Assembly (NCBI GenBank): GCA_036571765.1 | Contig: BROE01000023.1 | Coordinates: forward strand, 3,617,490 to 3,681,489 | Direction of reading: 5' to 3' | Source: Plecoglossus altivelis | Lineage: Eukaryota > Chordata > Actinopteri > Osmeriformes > Plecoglossidae | DNA length: 64,000 nucleotides | Shown here: one piece after another, positions 1 to 12,808 of the stretch | Position numbering within the stretch: the first letter of the stretch is position 1 | How the letters are laid out: each line of letters begins with the position of its first letter | Notes under the pieces: generated by a model | What the model saw: only the letters and a program-made list of their open reading frames with translations | Database searches by the model: none | What the model was told of the DNA's origin: nothing | Translations under genes and position numbers: made by a program

Positions 1-80
1 GAGAGGGAGCCACGTGGCCGGTCCCAGACAGACAGCCCTGGGCTCCTGAGAGGTCACGGCTACAGGCAGGTCCCCCCCCC

Positions 81-555
81 NNNNNNNNNNNNNNNNNNNN
101 NNNNNNNNNNNNNNNNNNNNNNNNNNNNNNNNNNNNNNNNNNNNNNNNNNNNNNNNNNNNNNNNNNNNNNNNNNNNNNNNNNNNNNNNNNNNNNNNNNNN
201 NNNNNNNNNNNNNNNNNNNNNNNNNNNNNNNNNNNNNNNNNNNNNNNNNNNNNNNNNNNNNNNNNNNNNNNNNNNNNNNNNNNNNNNNNNNNNNNNNNNN
301 NNNNNNNNNNNNNNNNNNNNNNNNNNNNNNNNNNNNNNNNNNNNNNNNNNNNNNNNNNNNNNNNNNNNNNNNNNNNNNNNNNNNNNNNNNNNNNNNNNNN
401 NNNNNNNNNNNNNNNNNNNNNNNNNNNNNNNNNNNNNNNNNNNNNNNNNNNNNNNNNNNNNNNNNNNNNNNNNNNNNNNNNNNNNNNNNNNNNNNNNNNN
501 NNNNNNNNNNNNNNNNNNNNNNNNNNNNNNNNNNNNNNNNNNNNNNNNNNNNNNN
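81..555. other. Assembly gap (run of N)
   Basis: 475 undetermined bases. The known sequence on both sides ends in C runs (nine C before the gap, CCTCCCCCCCCC after it), so the missing sequence is probably C-rich low-complexity DNA that resisted assembly. The 80 bases before it hold no recognisable feature. The open frame that spans the gap is an artefact. Confidence 0.98.
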
Positions 556-778
556 CCTCCCCCCCCCACCCTGTACGAGACTGAGTCTGCTTACCTCGCC
601 GTGACCCTCCCCTGTTCGCCCCTGTGCTCCTCCGCTGAGCCTAATGCAGACAGACACCCACCACATGGGCTTGTAGAACACCACCCCTACCACCATCCAG
701 CCTCCACCAGCAAAGGTCGTAAAGTGTGTGTGTGGGGGGGGTGGTGTCTGAAATAGAGGGATTTGAATCTGTCATTGT

Positions 779-856
779 GCGTGTGTGGATGCGTGTGTGG
801 ATGCGTGTGTGGATGCGTGTGTGTCTGCGAGCGTGTCTGCGAGCGTGTCTGCGAGT
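779..856. repeat. Two abutting 12-bp minisatellites
   Basis: Three copies of GTGTGTGGATGC are followed by three copies of GTGTCTGCGAGC. Both units are 12 bp and share GTGT, so one probably arose from the other. The open frames across this block, on both strands, are repeat translations. Confidence 0.85.
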
Positions 857-1221
857 GGTGGTGAGACTAGAGAGGATCTCGGTGTCCCACCGTGGGTTAA
901 GTAAGGTTCAGACTCTGACAGAGCTCTTGGGAAAGGGCATCTAGGAGGTGATCTCCGGCTCCTCGCTAAAACACGCTTCTTCCTTCTTCTCTCTCTCTGC
1001 CCAGAGACCAGCTTCCAACATGCCCCAGCTCCTCCACAATCTCTCTCACATACGGAACAAAACATTCTCTTGTTTGATTTTGTGTTTGGCCATGATTCAC
1101 CAAACTGGTTTATAAAAGCGAGGGATGAGTCAGTGATGAAGCAGGGCTACTCTGACTTGATTTCCAGAGAAGAAGACTCCTCTATTGGTCGGACAGAGTG
1201 ACGCACAGGGAGGGCGCAGTA

Positions 1222-2340
1222 ACACACACACACACACACACTCGAGTGTCCGCCCACACTGTGACGGACTTCACACTAACGCTATGCTCGGGAAGGGGGG
1301 GCTTGATTGGGACAGCTTTGGGACAAGTGGATGCTAGGTGCTCGACACCAGAGAGATGCACAGACGCACGCACACATAAAAGTACGCACTCTGCACATTC
1401 CTGTTCATTCCCACCTGAGCAGATGTCTCAAAGTACATCTGACACCTCAGGTATGTAGGGGATCAAAGAGCCCGAAGCAGCGTCAACAACAAACCAATGA
1501 AGAACGCAGCAGCTCAAACACGTCAGACCTGTTCTCCTATCCTACACACACCACCAGCGTGGTGCCTTTGGAACAGTCACCTTATTCTTCTGTAATGTGC
1601 GATGTGTGTGTGTGTGTGTGTGTGTGTCGTGAATGTGATGCAAGCCCCCCATGGCGATGAACAGATGTACTTGTCTGTGAAGTGTAAGGCTGGCAGACGT
1701 CAACACACACACACCTACACACACACACACACGCAGTGACACAGGTGGTTCTCTGGACAGACATACTACACATACCTGGCATTCTTTATTTAGAATGCGC
1801 CGTGTTAAGTGCAGCGGGCTGTGTGTGTTGTTCAACATGCCCGGCGTTGTGCGTTCAGTAGAGATGAGATGACTTCAGCTCGCTGATTTGGCGTCGACTT
1901 CCGTGTGTTCGTTTGATACTGGGATGTTTGTGCGTGTATTTATACAGCAGAAAAAGTGGTGAGAATCGGAGAAGAATTACATCCGTTTCTATAATTGAAA
2001 CGAAAACATTGTTTTTTCTCCGACTCGATCCTTTGTCTCTCTCTCCGTCGCTCCCCTTTGTCTATTGAAATAGCTCTTTTATAAAGGAAGGAGTGGAAAG
2101 ATGTGACAGCAGCCAGGCAGAAGCACCTGAAGAGGAAAGCTGAAGAGAGATGGACGGGGGGAGGGGAGAGGGACGAGCGGAGGAAGGGAGAGCTCTTAAT
2201 TGGCTGTCTGGGAGAGTGTGGGTTGATGATCTGAGTCCTGGTGTGTGTGTGTGTGTGCGCGCGTCACAGTCCTGGAGACTAGGTTCAAACGGAGAAACAC
2301 TTTGGTACCACAGAGGAATTCACTTAACGTCACAAGCGCT
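1222..2340. other. Intronic sequence with short CA/TG tracts
   Basis: Short dinucleotide tracts lie at 1222-1241 (CA), 1603-1627 (TG) and 1706-1733 (CA). The remainder is unique sequence with no exon signals I could connect. CTCAG|GTATGT at 1445-1454 looks like a splice-site pair, but its pyrimidine tract is poor. Confidence 0.6.
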
Positions 2341-2645
2341 CTTTCTCTCACTCGCTCGCTTTCTCTCTCTCGCTCTCTCTCCCTCTGTCTCTCTCTCTTT
2401 CTCTGTCAACTTCTCAACCTCTCTCTCTCTCTGTCAACCTCTCAACCTCTCTCTCTTTCTCTCTCAACCTCTCTCTTTCTCAATGCCTCTTTCTCTCTCT
2501 TTCTCTCTCTGCACATCTCTCCATCTCTTTGTCTCTCAATATGTCTTTCTCAACCTCTCTCTCTCAATATCCCTCTCTCTTCGTCTCCCTCTCAAGCTCT
2601 CTCTCTCTTCCAACATCTCTGTCTCTCTCTCTCCATTTCTCCTTT
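2341..2645. repeat. CT-rich repeat with a CAACCTCTCTCTCT motif
   Basis: About 300 nt of pyrimidine on the + strand, in which CTCAACCTCTCTCT recurs irregularly. The Leu/Ser/Pro open frames here are low-complexity translations. Confidence 0.9.
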
Positions 2646-3623
2646 ACTTCTTGACTTACAAAATGGCGACCTTCCCTTTCCCCACCCTGTAGCGTCCGAT
2701 GGCTGCACCGACTCGGTGCGTTAATTGAAGATTGTTTACCGGTGTGCAGGATTCATTACTCTAAGGGTGCTAGCGCCTGTTAAACGCTAGCCGCTTCCAC
2801 ACGTTATGAAACCACTTTGGACCGCCGTCCATCAAGATGACACGGCCGATCCTCTCCGCACATCTGTCCGCTTTTAACGACCGCCGAGACCGACGCAAGG
2901 CATCGCGGGATCGCATCAAGTGATGTCACAGCTTGACAGCGGGCCAGGAAGTCTCTTATCTTATTGCTTTTTTTTCCCACCCTTCATGATTCCAAAATGG
3001 CTGCCGTCAGCATATTTGTGTTTTTTTTCCCAACCTCCTCCAACATTATAATTCAGACGAGAAGACGAAGACGAGACGCTTTTAATGCAATTACACAAAT
3101 GAACCGAGAGGCTTTTTACCACTCCTTTTTGTGTTTTTTTTTTTCTGGTCAAGGACGAGTGGAAGTTTTAATCAAAAACATGCCCGTTTTATTTATTCCA
3201 AATTCCTGCGAGTGCGTTGAACAACATCGAGCTGCGAGGTGATGAAACACCGTTGGCTCTCACACCCCAGGCTAAGACTGGAGCCAAGATGGAGGTGTCG
3301 GAGCCAAGATGGAGGCGGTGGAGCGGCAGGCGTCTGCCGGAAGGTTGGGGCTTTTTTGAAGAGGGCCTCTAAACCTCCAGTGGAGATAAAAGACCGGACA
3401 CGCCCCCCCCCCAGAGCCATGCAGAAGTACCATCAGAGACCCGTGGTTTTACAGAGCCTGACAGAGCGTTAGGGGCACGCTGTCCTGCTGGGCGTTTCTC
3501 ATATCAACACCCCCCTGTCCCCCCTCCCTCACCCGCTGTCCTTCTCCATGTTCAGGACGACGGTCATCCTTCTCAGAAGCCTCCTTCCTTCAAATTTAAG
3601 ACCTGTGTAATGTCTGTTCATCG
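2646..3623. other. Unique, CpG-containing intronic segment with YY1-like motifs
   Basis: This non-repetitive segment contains four ATGG-core motifs resembling the YY1 consensus: CAAAATGGCGACC (2659-2671), CCAAAATGGCTGCC (2992-3005), and two in a perfectly adjacent 20-bp duplication (3281-3300 and 3301-3320, both starting GAGCCAAGATGGAGG). No coding exon is visible. The clustering suggests a regulatory element, but this is motif evidence only. Confidence 0.35.
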
Positions 3624-3788
3624 GTGTGGGTGTGTGTGTGTGTGTGCGTGTGTGTGTGCGTGTACGTGTGTGTGTGTGTGTGTGCGTGTGTGTGCGTGTG
3701 TGTCTGTGTGTGCGTGTGTGCGTGTGTGTGTGCTTGTGTGCGTGTGCGTGTGTGTGTGCGTGTGTGTGTGTGTGCGTGTGTGCGCGCA
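3624..3788. repeat. (TG)n with CG interruptions
   Basis: 165 nt of near-perfect purine-pyrimidine alternation, mostly TG with regular CG steps, ending GTGCGCGCAC. This is a long microsatellite with strong Z-DNA potential. Every open frame over it (Cys/Val or His/Thr rich) is an artefact. Confidence 0.95.
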
Positions 3789-4170
3789 CTCAGGGGGCGT
3801 CTCTCCTCTCTGCCTGATCCGGCAGATGTTGATGAGTGTGGAGGGCGTCCTGTGGTGGTTCTCTCCTCCGTTGGCCCCCTGCTGTCCGTCCGCCCGCCCG
3901 CACGGCACCCTGGGATATGGATCATTCTGCTCTATGTCATTAGCTCCCGGACAGACCCCCCTCCCTTCACTGATGCTGGAGATTAGGTCTCACACTCTCT
4001 CTTTCTCACTCTCTCTGCCTCTCTCTCTATGATACACACACTCGCACACAATGTATCACACGTACGCAAAGACACATTCCCACCCACACATACACAGACA
4101 GACACAGACATGCTGCCCGTTCTGTGGTACTGTCTCTAATATTCCCCAACTGACCTTAACAACCCAACCC

Positions 4171-4871
4171 TCACTATCAGAGCCTGCTCACTATCAGAGC
4201 CTGCTCACTATCAGAGCCTGCTCACTATCACAGCCTGCTCACTATCACAGCCTGCTCACTATCACAGCCTGCTCACTATCACAGCCTGCTTACTATCAGA
4301 GCCTGCTCACTATCAGGGCCTGCTTACTAGCAGAGCCTGCTCACTATCAGGGCCTGCTTACTAGCAGAGCCTGCTCACTATCACAGCCTACTCACTATCA
4401 GAGCCTGCTCACTATCAGAGCCTGCTCACTATCACAGCCTGCTCACTATCAGAGCCTGCTCACTATCAGAGCCTGCTCACTAGCAGAGCCTGCTCACTAT
4501 CAGAGCCTGCACACTAGCAGAGCCTGCTCACTAGTAGAGCCTGCTCACTAGCAGAGCCTGCTCACTAGCAGAGCCTGCACACTATCAGAGCCTGCTCACT
4601 ATCAGAGCCTGCTCACTAGCAGAGCCTGCACACTATCAGAGCCCGCTCACTAGCAGAGCCTGCTCACTAGCAGAGCCTGCACACTATCAGAGCCTGCTCA
4701 CTAGCAGAGCCTGCACACTATCAGAGCCTGCTCACTATCAGAGCCTGCTCACTATCAGAGCCTGCCCACTATCAGAGCCTGCTCACTATCAGAGCCTGCC
4801 CACTATCAGAGCCTGCTCACTATCAGAGCCTGCTCACTATCAGAGCCTGCTCACTATCAGAGCCTGCTCAC
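4171..4871. repeat. 17-bp minisatellite, about 41 copies
   Basis: The unit is TCACTATCAGAGCCTGC (17 bp), repeated without gaps for 701 bp. Variants are CACAG for CAGAG, TAGC for TATC, GCACAC for GCTCAC and CAGGG for CAGAG. TATC variants dominate the ends and TAGC variants the middle (about 4470-4730), which points to growth by unequal exchange. Because 17 is not a multiple of 3, one frame reads through all three phases as a 17-residue peptide repeat (4051-4551). The sequence gives no reason to call that a gene. Confidence 0.97.
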
Positions 4872-5127
4872 AGCAATACGTTCAGGTGAGCTCTAATAGG
4901 TTGCAGGGGCATGTGTGATGAGGGAGCTTGTCAGAGTTGGTTCCCCAGACCGATTAGAGGGGCTGAGCTTTCACTGGAGTCGGCGCCCTGCTCTATCACC
5001 TCTGACCCCACAGGACGCCAGGGGGGCGTGTGACATCTGTCAATCCTGTCCCGAGAGGTCGAAGGTCAGGCAGATGAGATTAAATTGAAAGGGCGAATGA
5101 AAGATCTGGTGAAGGACGAGCGCTAAA
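4872..5127. other. Unique intronic sequence
   Basis: Non-repetitive sequence between the 17-bp array and the next purine tract. TTCAG|GTGAGC at about 4878-4888 resembles a splice donor but follows no pyrimidine tract. Nothing else is recognisable. Confidence 0.5.
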
Positions 5128-5322
5128 GAGATGGTGGAGGGAGAGGAAGGGAGAGAGGGGAGTAAAGAGAGAGAGAGGGGAGAGAGGGGAGTAAAGAGAG
5201 AGAGGGGGAGAGAGGGGAGTAAAGAGAGAGAGGGGGAGAGAGGAAGAAAGAGAGAGGGAGGGGGAGAGAGGGGTGTAAAGAGAGAGAAAGTGAGAGAGAG
5301 AGGTAGAGGGAGAAAGGGATCA
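5128..5322. repeat. GA-rich minisatellite
   Basis: Purine tract with a recurring unit of roughly 30 bp built from GAGAGGGGAGTAAAGAGAGA, about four to five degenerate copies. It is polypurine on the + strand and therefore prone to H-DNA. Confidence 0.85.
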
Positions 5323-5852
5323 GGAATTCAATCAGGATTACCCAGAAGTGCACATCACGAGACTATCACGCTCATTCCCTCCAATACACCAGTTGGCTGT
5401 CAGTTTGTTTAATGCAGTGTGGTGTTTCTGCCTCCTTGGCGATCCAGCGTGTTCCTCACTGGGCTCCCTCACCTGTTGGCTGAGGACGTGCCCTGTCAGG
5501 AGCTATCCGCACACAGAACACACCCTTCCACAACCTCAAAGGCCTTTCATGTTCCAGAAAGCTCCGCTCTTTCATGTTGGTCTCTCTCGCTTGCTTTCTC
5601 TGTCTCTCTCTGTCTCTCTCTCTTTCCCGCTCGGTCTCTCTTTCTCGTCCTCAGTGTTAATGATTCTGGTGAGACAAGGAAAAGGGTTGGGAGGGGAGAG
5701 GGGGTGTCCTCTGGGGAAAGTGGGAGGGCGTGTTTGTTTGCCCCAGGTGAAGCGGTGCTCCTATCCACAGCAAGGGGTTGTGGATAGCATCAGGGGCTGA
5801 GGCAGTGTGTCTTTGAAGTGGGGAGACAACCAGCTGGGCCGGCCTTGGACAG

Positions 5853-5888
5853 GTAGTATGGTAGTATGGTAGTATGGTAGTATGGTAG
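5853..5888. repeat. 8-bp tandem repeat (GTAGTATG)
   Basis: About four and a half copies of GTAGTATG, directly followed by degraded copies (TAGAATACGGGTAGTATAC). Confidence 0.85.
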
Positions 5889-6718
5889 AATACGGGTAGT
5901 ATACTGCAGTATGATGGTCTAGATTGGCCCATAAGGTACTGTATCGATGATGTTGTGAATGTAACTTGTATCTGAATGTAAAAAAAGATGTTCTTTCATG
6001 TGTGTGGCTGAGTTCTGCTGTTGTCCAGGTGATCTATGGCACTGTGACGATAAACCCAGTGACCCGCAGCTCCAGCCAGTGTCCCCTGCGTGTCCACTGT
6101 AATCATCCCCACTTTGACCGCTTGCTGACTGTTGCTGCATATTGATTGCCGCGTTTGCGTCCTTCCTCATACGAGTGATGAGAGCAGTAATTGCCTCTTA
6201 AGCAGAGATGAGCATTTGAAGAAAACGCCAGAGTAGAATGTATGATCTTTATTGACCAAGAAAAGATAATTAGGCAGCAGATAGTTACTCCATCTTTGTG
6301 CCTTTATTGCTACGTCTACCCCACCCTCCCTCCTCCCGCCCGCCTCCCTTAAACAGAAACCAATCCGTTGCATTGTGTGGTTGTGATAGCAGAACAAAGT
6401 AGGAGATTGACAACCTTATAACAGTGCTTGCTGGAGGACAGCTGAAGGAAGAGCAGTTACTAAATGAGCAAAGCAGTGTGTTTATCTCTGTATTGGCCCA
6501 CATTCAAGCACACACACACAATATTCAAACTTAGATTTGCACACACACACACACACACACAAACACTTCAGACATTTCACACACTTGAACTGTACTGATG
6601 GATCCCTTGTCTCTTTCCATGTAGTGCACAGCGTGAGTGTACACAACAACACACTTGCTTATCTACACAGAGAAGTACACCCAGCACATGACTGATGATG
6701 ATCCATCTCTCTCTCACA

Positions 6719-6897
6719 TGCACACACACACACACACACACGTACACACCGTTTCACTTACACTCACACTCACACACCCTCTCACTTACACACACAAACA
6801 CACACTCACACACACACCCTTGCACTTACACACACACACTCTTTCACTTACACACACACTCACACACCCTCTCACTTACACTCAAACACCCTCTCAC

Positions 6898-6937
<40 letters not shown>

Positions 6938-6945
6938 AGAGGAGC
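6719..6945. repeat. CA-rich compound microsatellite
   Basis: Mainly (CA)n interrupted by CTCTCACTTA blocks that recur every 20-30 bp, ending in about 40 nt of pure CA. The Thr/His-rich open frames across it are artefacts. Confidence 0.93.
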
Positions 6946-7589
6946 TGTGATATGTTTGACCCCTGGGCCAAGCGAGCCACGTGGAGAGGCGCTGTGGAGA
7001 CGTAACCTGATTAGAGAGAGGAAGACGAGAGGGATGGAAGCAAAAGAGGGAGAGACAGAGAAGAAAGCCTCTGTCACTTTCATTCCGAACTCACAGGCAG
7101 CTCTGTCCTCCCATCTCAAGTTTTTGTATTAATTTTTCAGCGCGGTTACAGTAAAGCGCTGCGAGCCGGCATGGCGAGGCCAGTCCTAAGGGCTCATGGT
7201 GTAGTGCTGCCCTGCGTGTGACATGTGATGGACACACTGTGAGCTCATTAAACATGGAGTTGGAATGACTCACCGCAGTGCAGACCTGTTACCCACGCTG
7301 GCTAACAGGCAGCGGGTAACAGGCAGCGTGCTAATGCTAAAGGCAAAGAAAAAAAAAAGGAAAACGACTTTTCCAAGCTACTTCTGTTTGGCAAGGTTAG
7401 CCGAAAGTCACGGGGGAAACGAACCCACCGCCCAGCTGGGATGCAACAGGAAGCATCGGTTTTCATTTGAATGCAGACTACATTAGGAGTTGATGATAGT
7501 TGTGATATGCAAATTCTTTCTCTCTGGTCTCTGGCTGATAATGAAGGGGTTGGAGAGTGCTGTGTGGGCAACAGCTTGGTTTTCCAACT

Positions 7590-8200
7590 TATCCTTGTAC
7601 TTGAATGTGATGATGGCAAAAACAATTCTGTTACAGCCGTTAATTTAATTAAATATTCACTGTCCTATTCAGAACACTTTTAATTATGCACACTGGGAGA
7701 TTCAAGTCATATTTTGTTCTCTTTAAATGCAAAAACATGCATTTTGTCAAATATACAAAGTGAAGTTTCCAGAGAACCCCCTCCCCCACTGAATTAATGA
7801 ATCCTCCATGTTTTATTTGGTCATTTAAAGAGACATAGAAGTCATCAAAGATACACATGTATGCTGCACATGTACTTGAATATGTCTAGATTTGGAAGAT
7901 TGTAAACAGAATTTGATCTCTAATTTAAACCATCCAAGTGGATTCAGACATCAAAGCTGTTTGAAATTTACAACATCGATTGCATATGGGAATACATCTA
8001 ATCAGCACTCTTGGTTATACTTTATAAATCTACATTTTCTTAATTTTACTATAGGTTTATGTCCAAATGATTGATCATATAATGGGCATTCTCATAATGA
8101 AGATATTAAACTGTCTACATCTTGATTTTGCATCATATTTCAAATGAGTGCATTTTCAAATTAATGGTCAGCCGAAATATCATATTTTAGGGCAGTAGTT
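7590..8200. other. AT-rich unique intronic block
   Basis: Unlike its G/C- and repeat-rich surroundings, this 600-bp block is AT-rich and non-repetitive (for example TTAATTTAATTAAATATTC near 7640). It may be an old degraded insertion or a conserved non-coding element; the sequence alone does not decide. No exon is visible. Confidence 0.4.
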
Positions 8201-11200
8201 ACTTGAGGGAGGGCACTGCATCAATCTTTCCATCTGTCTCTTTCTTTCAGACTCCCACGTGTCTACACACACACACACACACACACAAACCCTTGTCAGA
8301 TAAAAGCTGGTCTGAGTACCATGTGTGGTCCCCTGGAGCCTGCTCTCTCAACCCTTCTCCCTATCGGGGAGGGTCACGGCGAGGCCACGTCCGAAAACAT
8401 CTGACAGCGTGCTAGTCAAACCCGACAGGGTCTTGACACCCACTCCAACTGCCACGTCTTGATGCCCGCAGACGGTCCCAGGGATCGACAGCGGGAAAAA
8501 CAGACATAATAATGGATGCCATCGTTCGATCAACGACGCTTTACCTCAACTTTTTTTCTCGTCCGCTCCTTGGCCCGGCAGGACTCCTTGGGTGACGCCA
8601 GCTGCTTTTCTCGGGGACGTGGCAGTTGAGAGTCTCCTTGTGATGCTCGGAGACCCAGTGTCCCCACTCTGGTACAGACCCACGCGGAGAGACATCTCCG
8701 CCAGGGCCCGAGGGAGCTTTCGGGAAGCCGTCTGCCGTTCCATCCAGGCCCTCTCCGCCTGTATTAGCATGCTCTAGTAGCTCTCTAGTACACTTCAGAG
8801 GACCCCTCTGCCACTTGTGAGTGCCCTTACCTGGCATGACCCACTCTGCGTTGGCTTGCTGCCCTTGCTAGTTTCATGCTGTGTAGGTGGTACGTCCAAC
8901 TGTAATTTGCCCAACGGCTGTTGGAGTGCTACATGACTCAGCGGAGCTAAATCGAAAATGCTAAAAAAACCTCTCCCTTTCCGCTCCATAACCGTCTCCC
9001 GCCCAACGACAGGAAGGTAGACTCGCGCAGTTGATAACGCGAGGGTCTCATTATCACACGCGATTCACGGGCAAGTCGGGTTTGTGAACGATCCTCGCTC
9101 ACCGCTCGTATCAGCGGGCAGCCTTTGTGATGTCACGTGTTCGACACCAGTGACCCTGTGTCCTGTACTCGACCCCTATTATCTCTGACGACTTCTAATA
9201 ACTCTTCGGGCGCTTACTGATCCCAAGCCAGGCACCTTGTCATACACGGCCTTACGTAAGGGCGCAGCGTATCAGAATTCAGCAGAGTGGAGTGCCTTTG
9301 GAAATGCAATCCAGACCAGTTAAGTCCAGTCCAGTAGCTACGGCAGTACAGAACAGTCCAGTTCACTTCCTCTTTGGTCTTGGCACTGTGTTGATCATCC
9401 ATCCCACCCCCCCTCATCTCCTCTGGTGGTGACCCCACCCACAGGGACCCAGACTGTGATTAAGCTCGTGGCACAGCTTCAAATCAGAACCCTGCTATGT
9501 CATCCCTTGTTCAGGAAAGGAGGAAAACGAGAGGAAGTGAGAGGGAGACACGCAATCAATGACTGCTGATTAATGTCTAGAGATTAGGCAGCGGCACAGC
9601 CGCACGATCCGGTGTGGCCCGGAAAAATCCAGGGGATCGTAAAACACTGAATCAAGCAATTGCTAACGTTTTTGTGTTTTCATTGACATGGCCTCAGGTA
9701 GCCATTTTGGCTCTGTAAACAAAATGGTGTGCGAGTCCCACCTTTTAAAGCTGCCCCTACCAGTCACTGCCGTGCTCGCAAGGTTCCAACCGGGACTGTT
9801 GTGAGCCCCTCCTAGGACTGCCCCAGAGGCATGGCGGCTGGCGTCCCTTGATGAGTCGTACGTAATGCAGGTGACATGCTGTCAGGGAGGGTGCTACCAC
9901 CCTCCCTCCCCCTCCCCCCCTCCCCCATCCCCCCCCAGGACAGGGAGCGGTCACAAGCCTGCCACAAAGGCAGACTGTCATCGACCCGGCTTCACACACC
10001 GTTAACTAACGTGCTATCAGCCCTGAGGGGGAAGATTCACAGCCTTGCAGATCCAGCGTGAACTCCATCAGCATGTAGACCTCCCTGCAGCTCAGCCAGG
10101 GTGAGCGGAAGGTCAGGGACTCCTTCGAAGGTGGAGGAAAAGCCCCTGAGTGTGAGCTGGCTGTTTAGTTTAGGACCAGCTCTACGTCGTTTGCTTCAGA
10201 CACCCTATCGTGGGGTTCTACTGCGAGCCTGGGCCAGGTGGCTCTTCATCAGGCTCGTTTCAGCAGGGGAGGGGGGGGGGGGGGGGATCGGCGCTAGGCT
10301 GTCTCGGACACCGGACTCAGACCCAATCGGGTCGAGACACCAAACCCGTAAAAGTCGTTTTTACTGGGTACACCTGAGACTCTCCTCGCTAAATCATCCG
10401 TAGCCAGTCGTAAAAAAAAAAAGAAAAAAAAGGAACAGGATGGATGGCTGTTGTTCCTTTTTTCCATCTTGTAAAAAACCCCGGAAGCTGTACAGCAACG
10501 TTGTCGTCTGGCTGGGAGGAGCCTCAGGCGGAGCGGAGCCTTCGTCACCTGCCCGTGCGTGACGAACACCTGGAGATCTTGCGGTCATCTTTTTGTCAAA
10601 TGGCCGCCGCGCAGCGACGCGGCGCCCTCTGCGAATGAGAATCCAGGATCCTTTCGAAGTCATCAAACCGCTGCCCCTCAGTATAATGTGGCAGCATGTC
10701 ATAAAATGTGACGCTTGTCACGACATATTTACAGCACTCATTTCTGATGACAGTTAATCAGTTGGAACAGGAACGGTGACCCTCAGATGGATTCTAATGG
10801 GAACTTGGGCCTGTTACATGTCCCGGGCTATAAATCAAACAGCCCTGTTGTGGACCTAGGTTATCCTGCTCTGTGTACAGTGTGCTTGTTTGTCCTGTCT
10901 CGGTGAACCAACCTGAATTCAACCATTTTTTAGTCAGCTTTGTTTGTTTTTAATTACAGTCCAAGATTACGTTAGGGCGTATTTCCATTTATCTATTTAC
11001 TTTGGCACCAATCAACCCAATCAATCAATTTTCTCCTTGCGTCATTCGATATTTACAAATTCCCGTCCTTTAAATTTGTCCTTGTTGCGCTGTTGTGCTG
11101 TTTTTCACCTCTCATCAGTCTGGTATTACGTGACACTTCCTCCATATCCCCTAGACCATGCAGCCAATGGGTGTGAAAGAACCCCTCAACGATGCATGGG

Positions 11201-12240
11201 AAAGGATCGGTGAGGCCATTTGTAAGAAAGTTGACGAGGTTGTCAAACGATGTATAATATCTTGACGGAAAGGCTTTTTTTCACCCTCCCTCGCGTGTCC
11301 GCATTCCAGTTGTCAAACATCCCTCAAACCTCCATGCATCCATAACATCCCTCCTAAAAAATGTTGTCTGTAATTCGGATGTTGCTCAGACGTCCGTCGG
11401 CCGTCTGGTCCGTGATGCTGGCCTCTTAGCCACCCAGACTGAGATCTCCCAGGGCCTCTCAGTGGGCCAATCGCAAGGCGGCACTGCCAGTCCATCAAAG
11501 CCTGTCTGGCTGCCTGGGCCTGATTCAGACTGACAGCGTCTGCCTGTGTGTGTGTGTGTATGTGTGTTTTACTTCCTAGCTGCTATATTGCTACAATCAA
11601 AAGCTTTCGAAAGTCTTTGTCCTCCATTTCTTCGACACGTGCACATTTTTGCTCTTCCATGATCTCTGTGTGCTTCCTTCCAGAGGTTAGAGCAGTTACA
11701 CCTCCCCACATATCCAGATATCTAAGAGACTGAGGTATCAGACGTAGCCCTCTTGCACGGGTGAGGAGATCTGAACTCTCGACTTCAACATGTTTCCATC
11801 CACAACGGGTTCCCAAAGGGCTTCAGATAATGCATCGGTGTCAAAGCTACGAGTCTGTATCGCTCTTGCATACATGAAAGATGCACAATTGACACGTTAA
11901 AACGCATGCATGTGGTAACTATGGCATGGTTTTCTGGGTTTAGAAGGAGATCAGGAAAGAAGATTCCCTTTCATCTGATGTTTGGCACAGATTGGAGACG
12001 TCTGCAGTGTTCGGTCCTGTACATTTTCCCTTTACTTTTTTTGTCTGTTTTCTCACCCATCCTCCATCACTCCTCCAATTCATTCCTCTCCCGTCGCGTC
12101 TGGAGTGTCTGCTGTTCCGCCATCCGCTTGCTGATCTTGATTTGTCTAGACCAAGACGGCGCTGCCAGGAGCGACCTTGACATATTAGGACATTAAATCT
12201 GAATCAGCACCTAACACCGTCCTAAAGTGTTTCCTCTCGC
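8201..12240. other. Mostly unique intronic sequence
   Basis: It contains a CA tract at 8262-8286, C-rich sequence at 9896-9940, 16 consecutive G at 10271-10286 and an A-rich tract at 10412-10430. A YY1-like TCAAATGGCCGCC lies at about 10597-10609. I saw no exon, RNA gene or transposon end in the remainder. Confidence 0.5.
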
Positions 12241-12247
12241 TGCCTCG

Positions 12248-12297
<50 letters not shown>
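12241..12297. repeat. (CT)n microsatellite
   Basis: About 25 CT units with two early CG interruptions, ending in a C run. Confidence 0.95.
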
Positions 12298-12298
<1 letters not shown>

Positions 12299-12420
12299 CC
12301 CGCTCTCCCTCTCCCCTCTATCTGTCTCCCTCCCCTTCACCCTTTCTCAGCCTTGTCCCAGAGTTCTCTCATGCACTCTCCCTCTTCTCCCCTGATCCCT
12401 GTATATTCTCAAAGCATCCC

Positions 12421-12520
12421 TCCTCGGTGCAGGCTGCCTCCTCGGTGCAGGCTGCCTCCTCGGCGCAGGCTGCCTCCTCGGCGCAGGCTGCCTCCTCGGT
12501 GCAGGCTGCCTCCTCGGTGC
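12421..12520. repeat. 18-bp minisatellite, 5.6 copies
   Basis: The unit is TCCTCGGTGCAGGCTGCC with a GGTGC/GGCGC variant; the two central copies carry GGCGC. An 18-bp unit keeps any reading frame open, which explains the RCRLPP-type peptide repeat in one frame. No other coding evidence was seen. Confidence 0.95.
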
Positions 12521-12808
12521 TTTTTCCTCGGCCGAAGCGTTTCATCGGTTCCTCTCGTTCACCTCCTTTTAAAATGCGGCGTTCTCCATGGTTATGAATT
12601 ATGAATGGCTGAGCTGAAACCGCGGATGTGTTCTTAAAACACTCAAAGGGTCCATGTTAAATAGCTTGACCTTTCCCCCCCTGCTTGTTGGTGTTTGGTA
12701 TTTTGAGGGCAAGGCAGTCAGAACGGTCTACCCTGTCGTTCTCTTTCAGTCGCACCGTGGCTCAATTCTTCTCTCCCTCCCTCCCCCCCTCCTCTCTTTT
12801 TTTAAAAA

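Noticed and set aside
60..569. Open frame across the start of the window
   Set aside because: It exists only because undetermined bases carry no stop codons.
4051..4551. 166-codon frame with a 17-residue peptide repeat
   Set aside because: Explained by the 17-bp minisatellite read through three phases; no other coding evidence.
4171..4871. CRISPR-like repeated array
   Set aside because: Units of 17 bp are contiguous with no unique spacers, and the genome is vertebrate.
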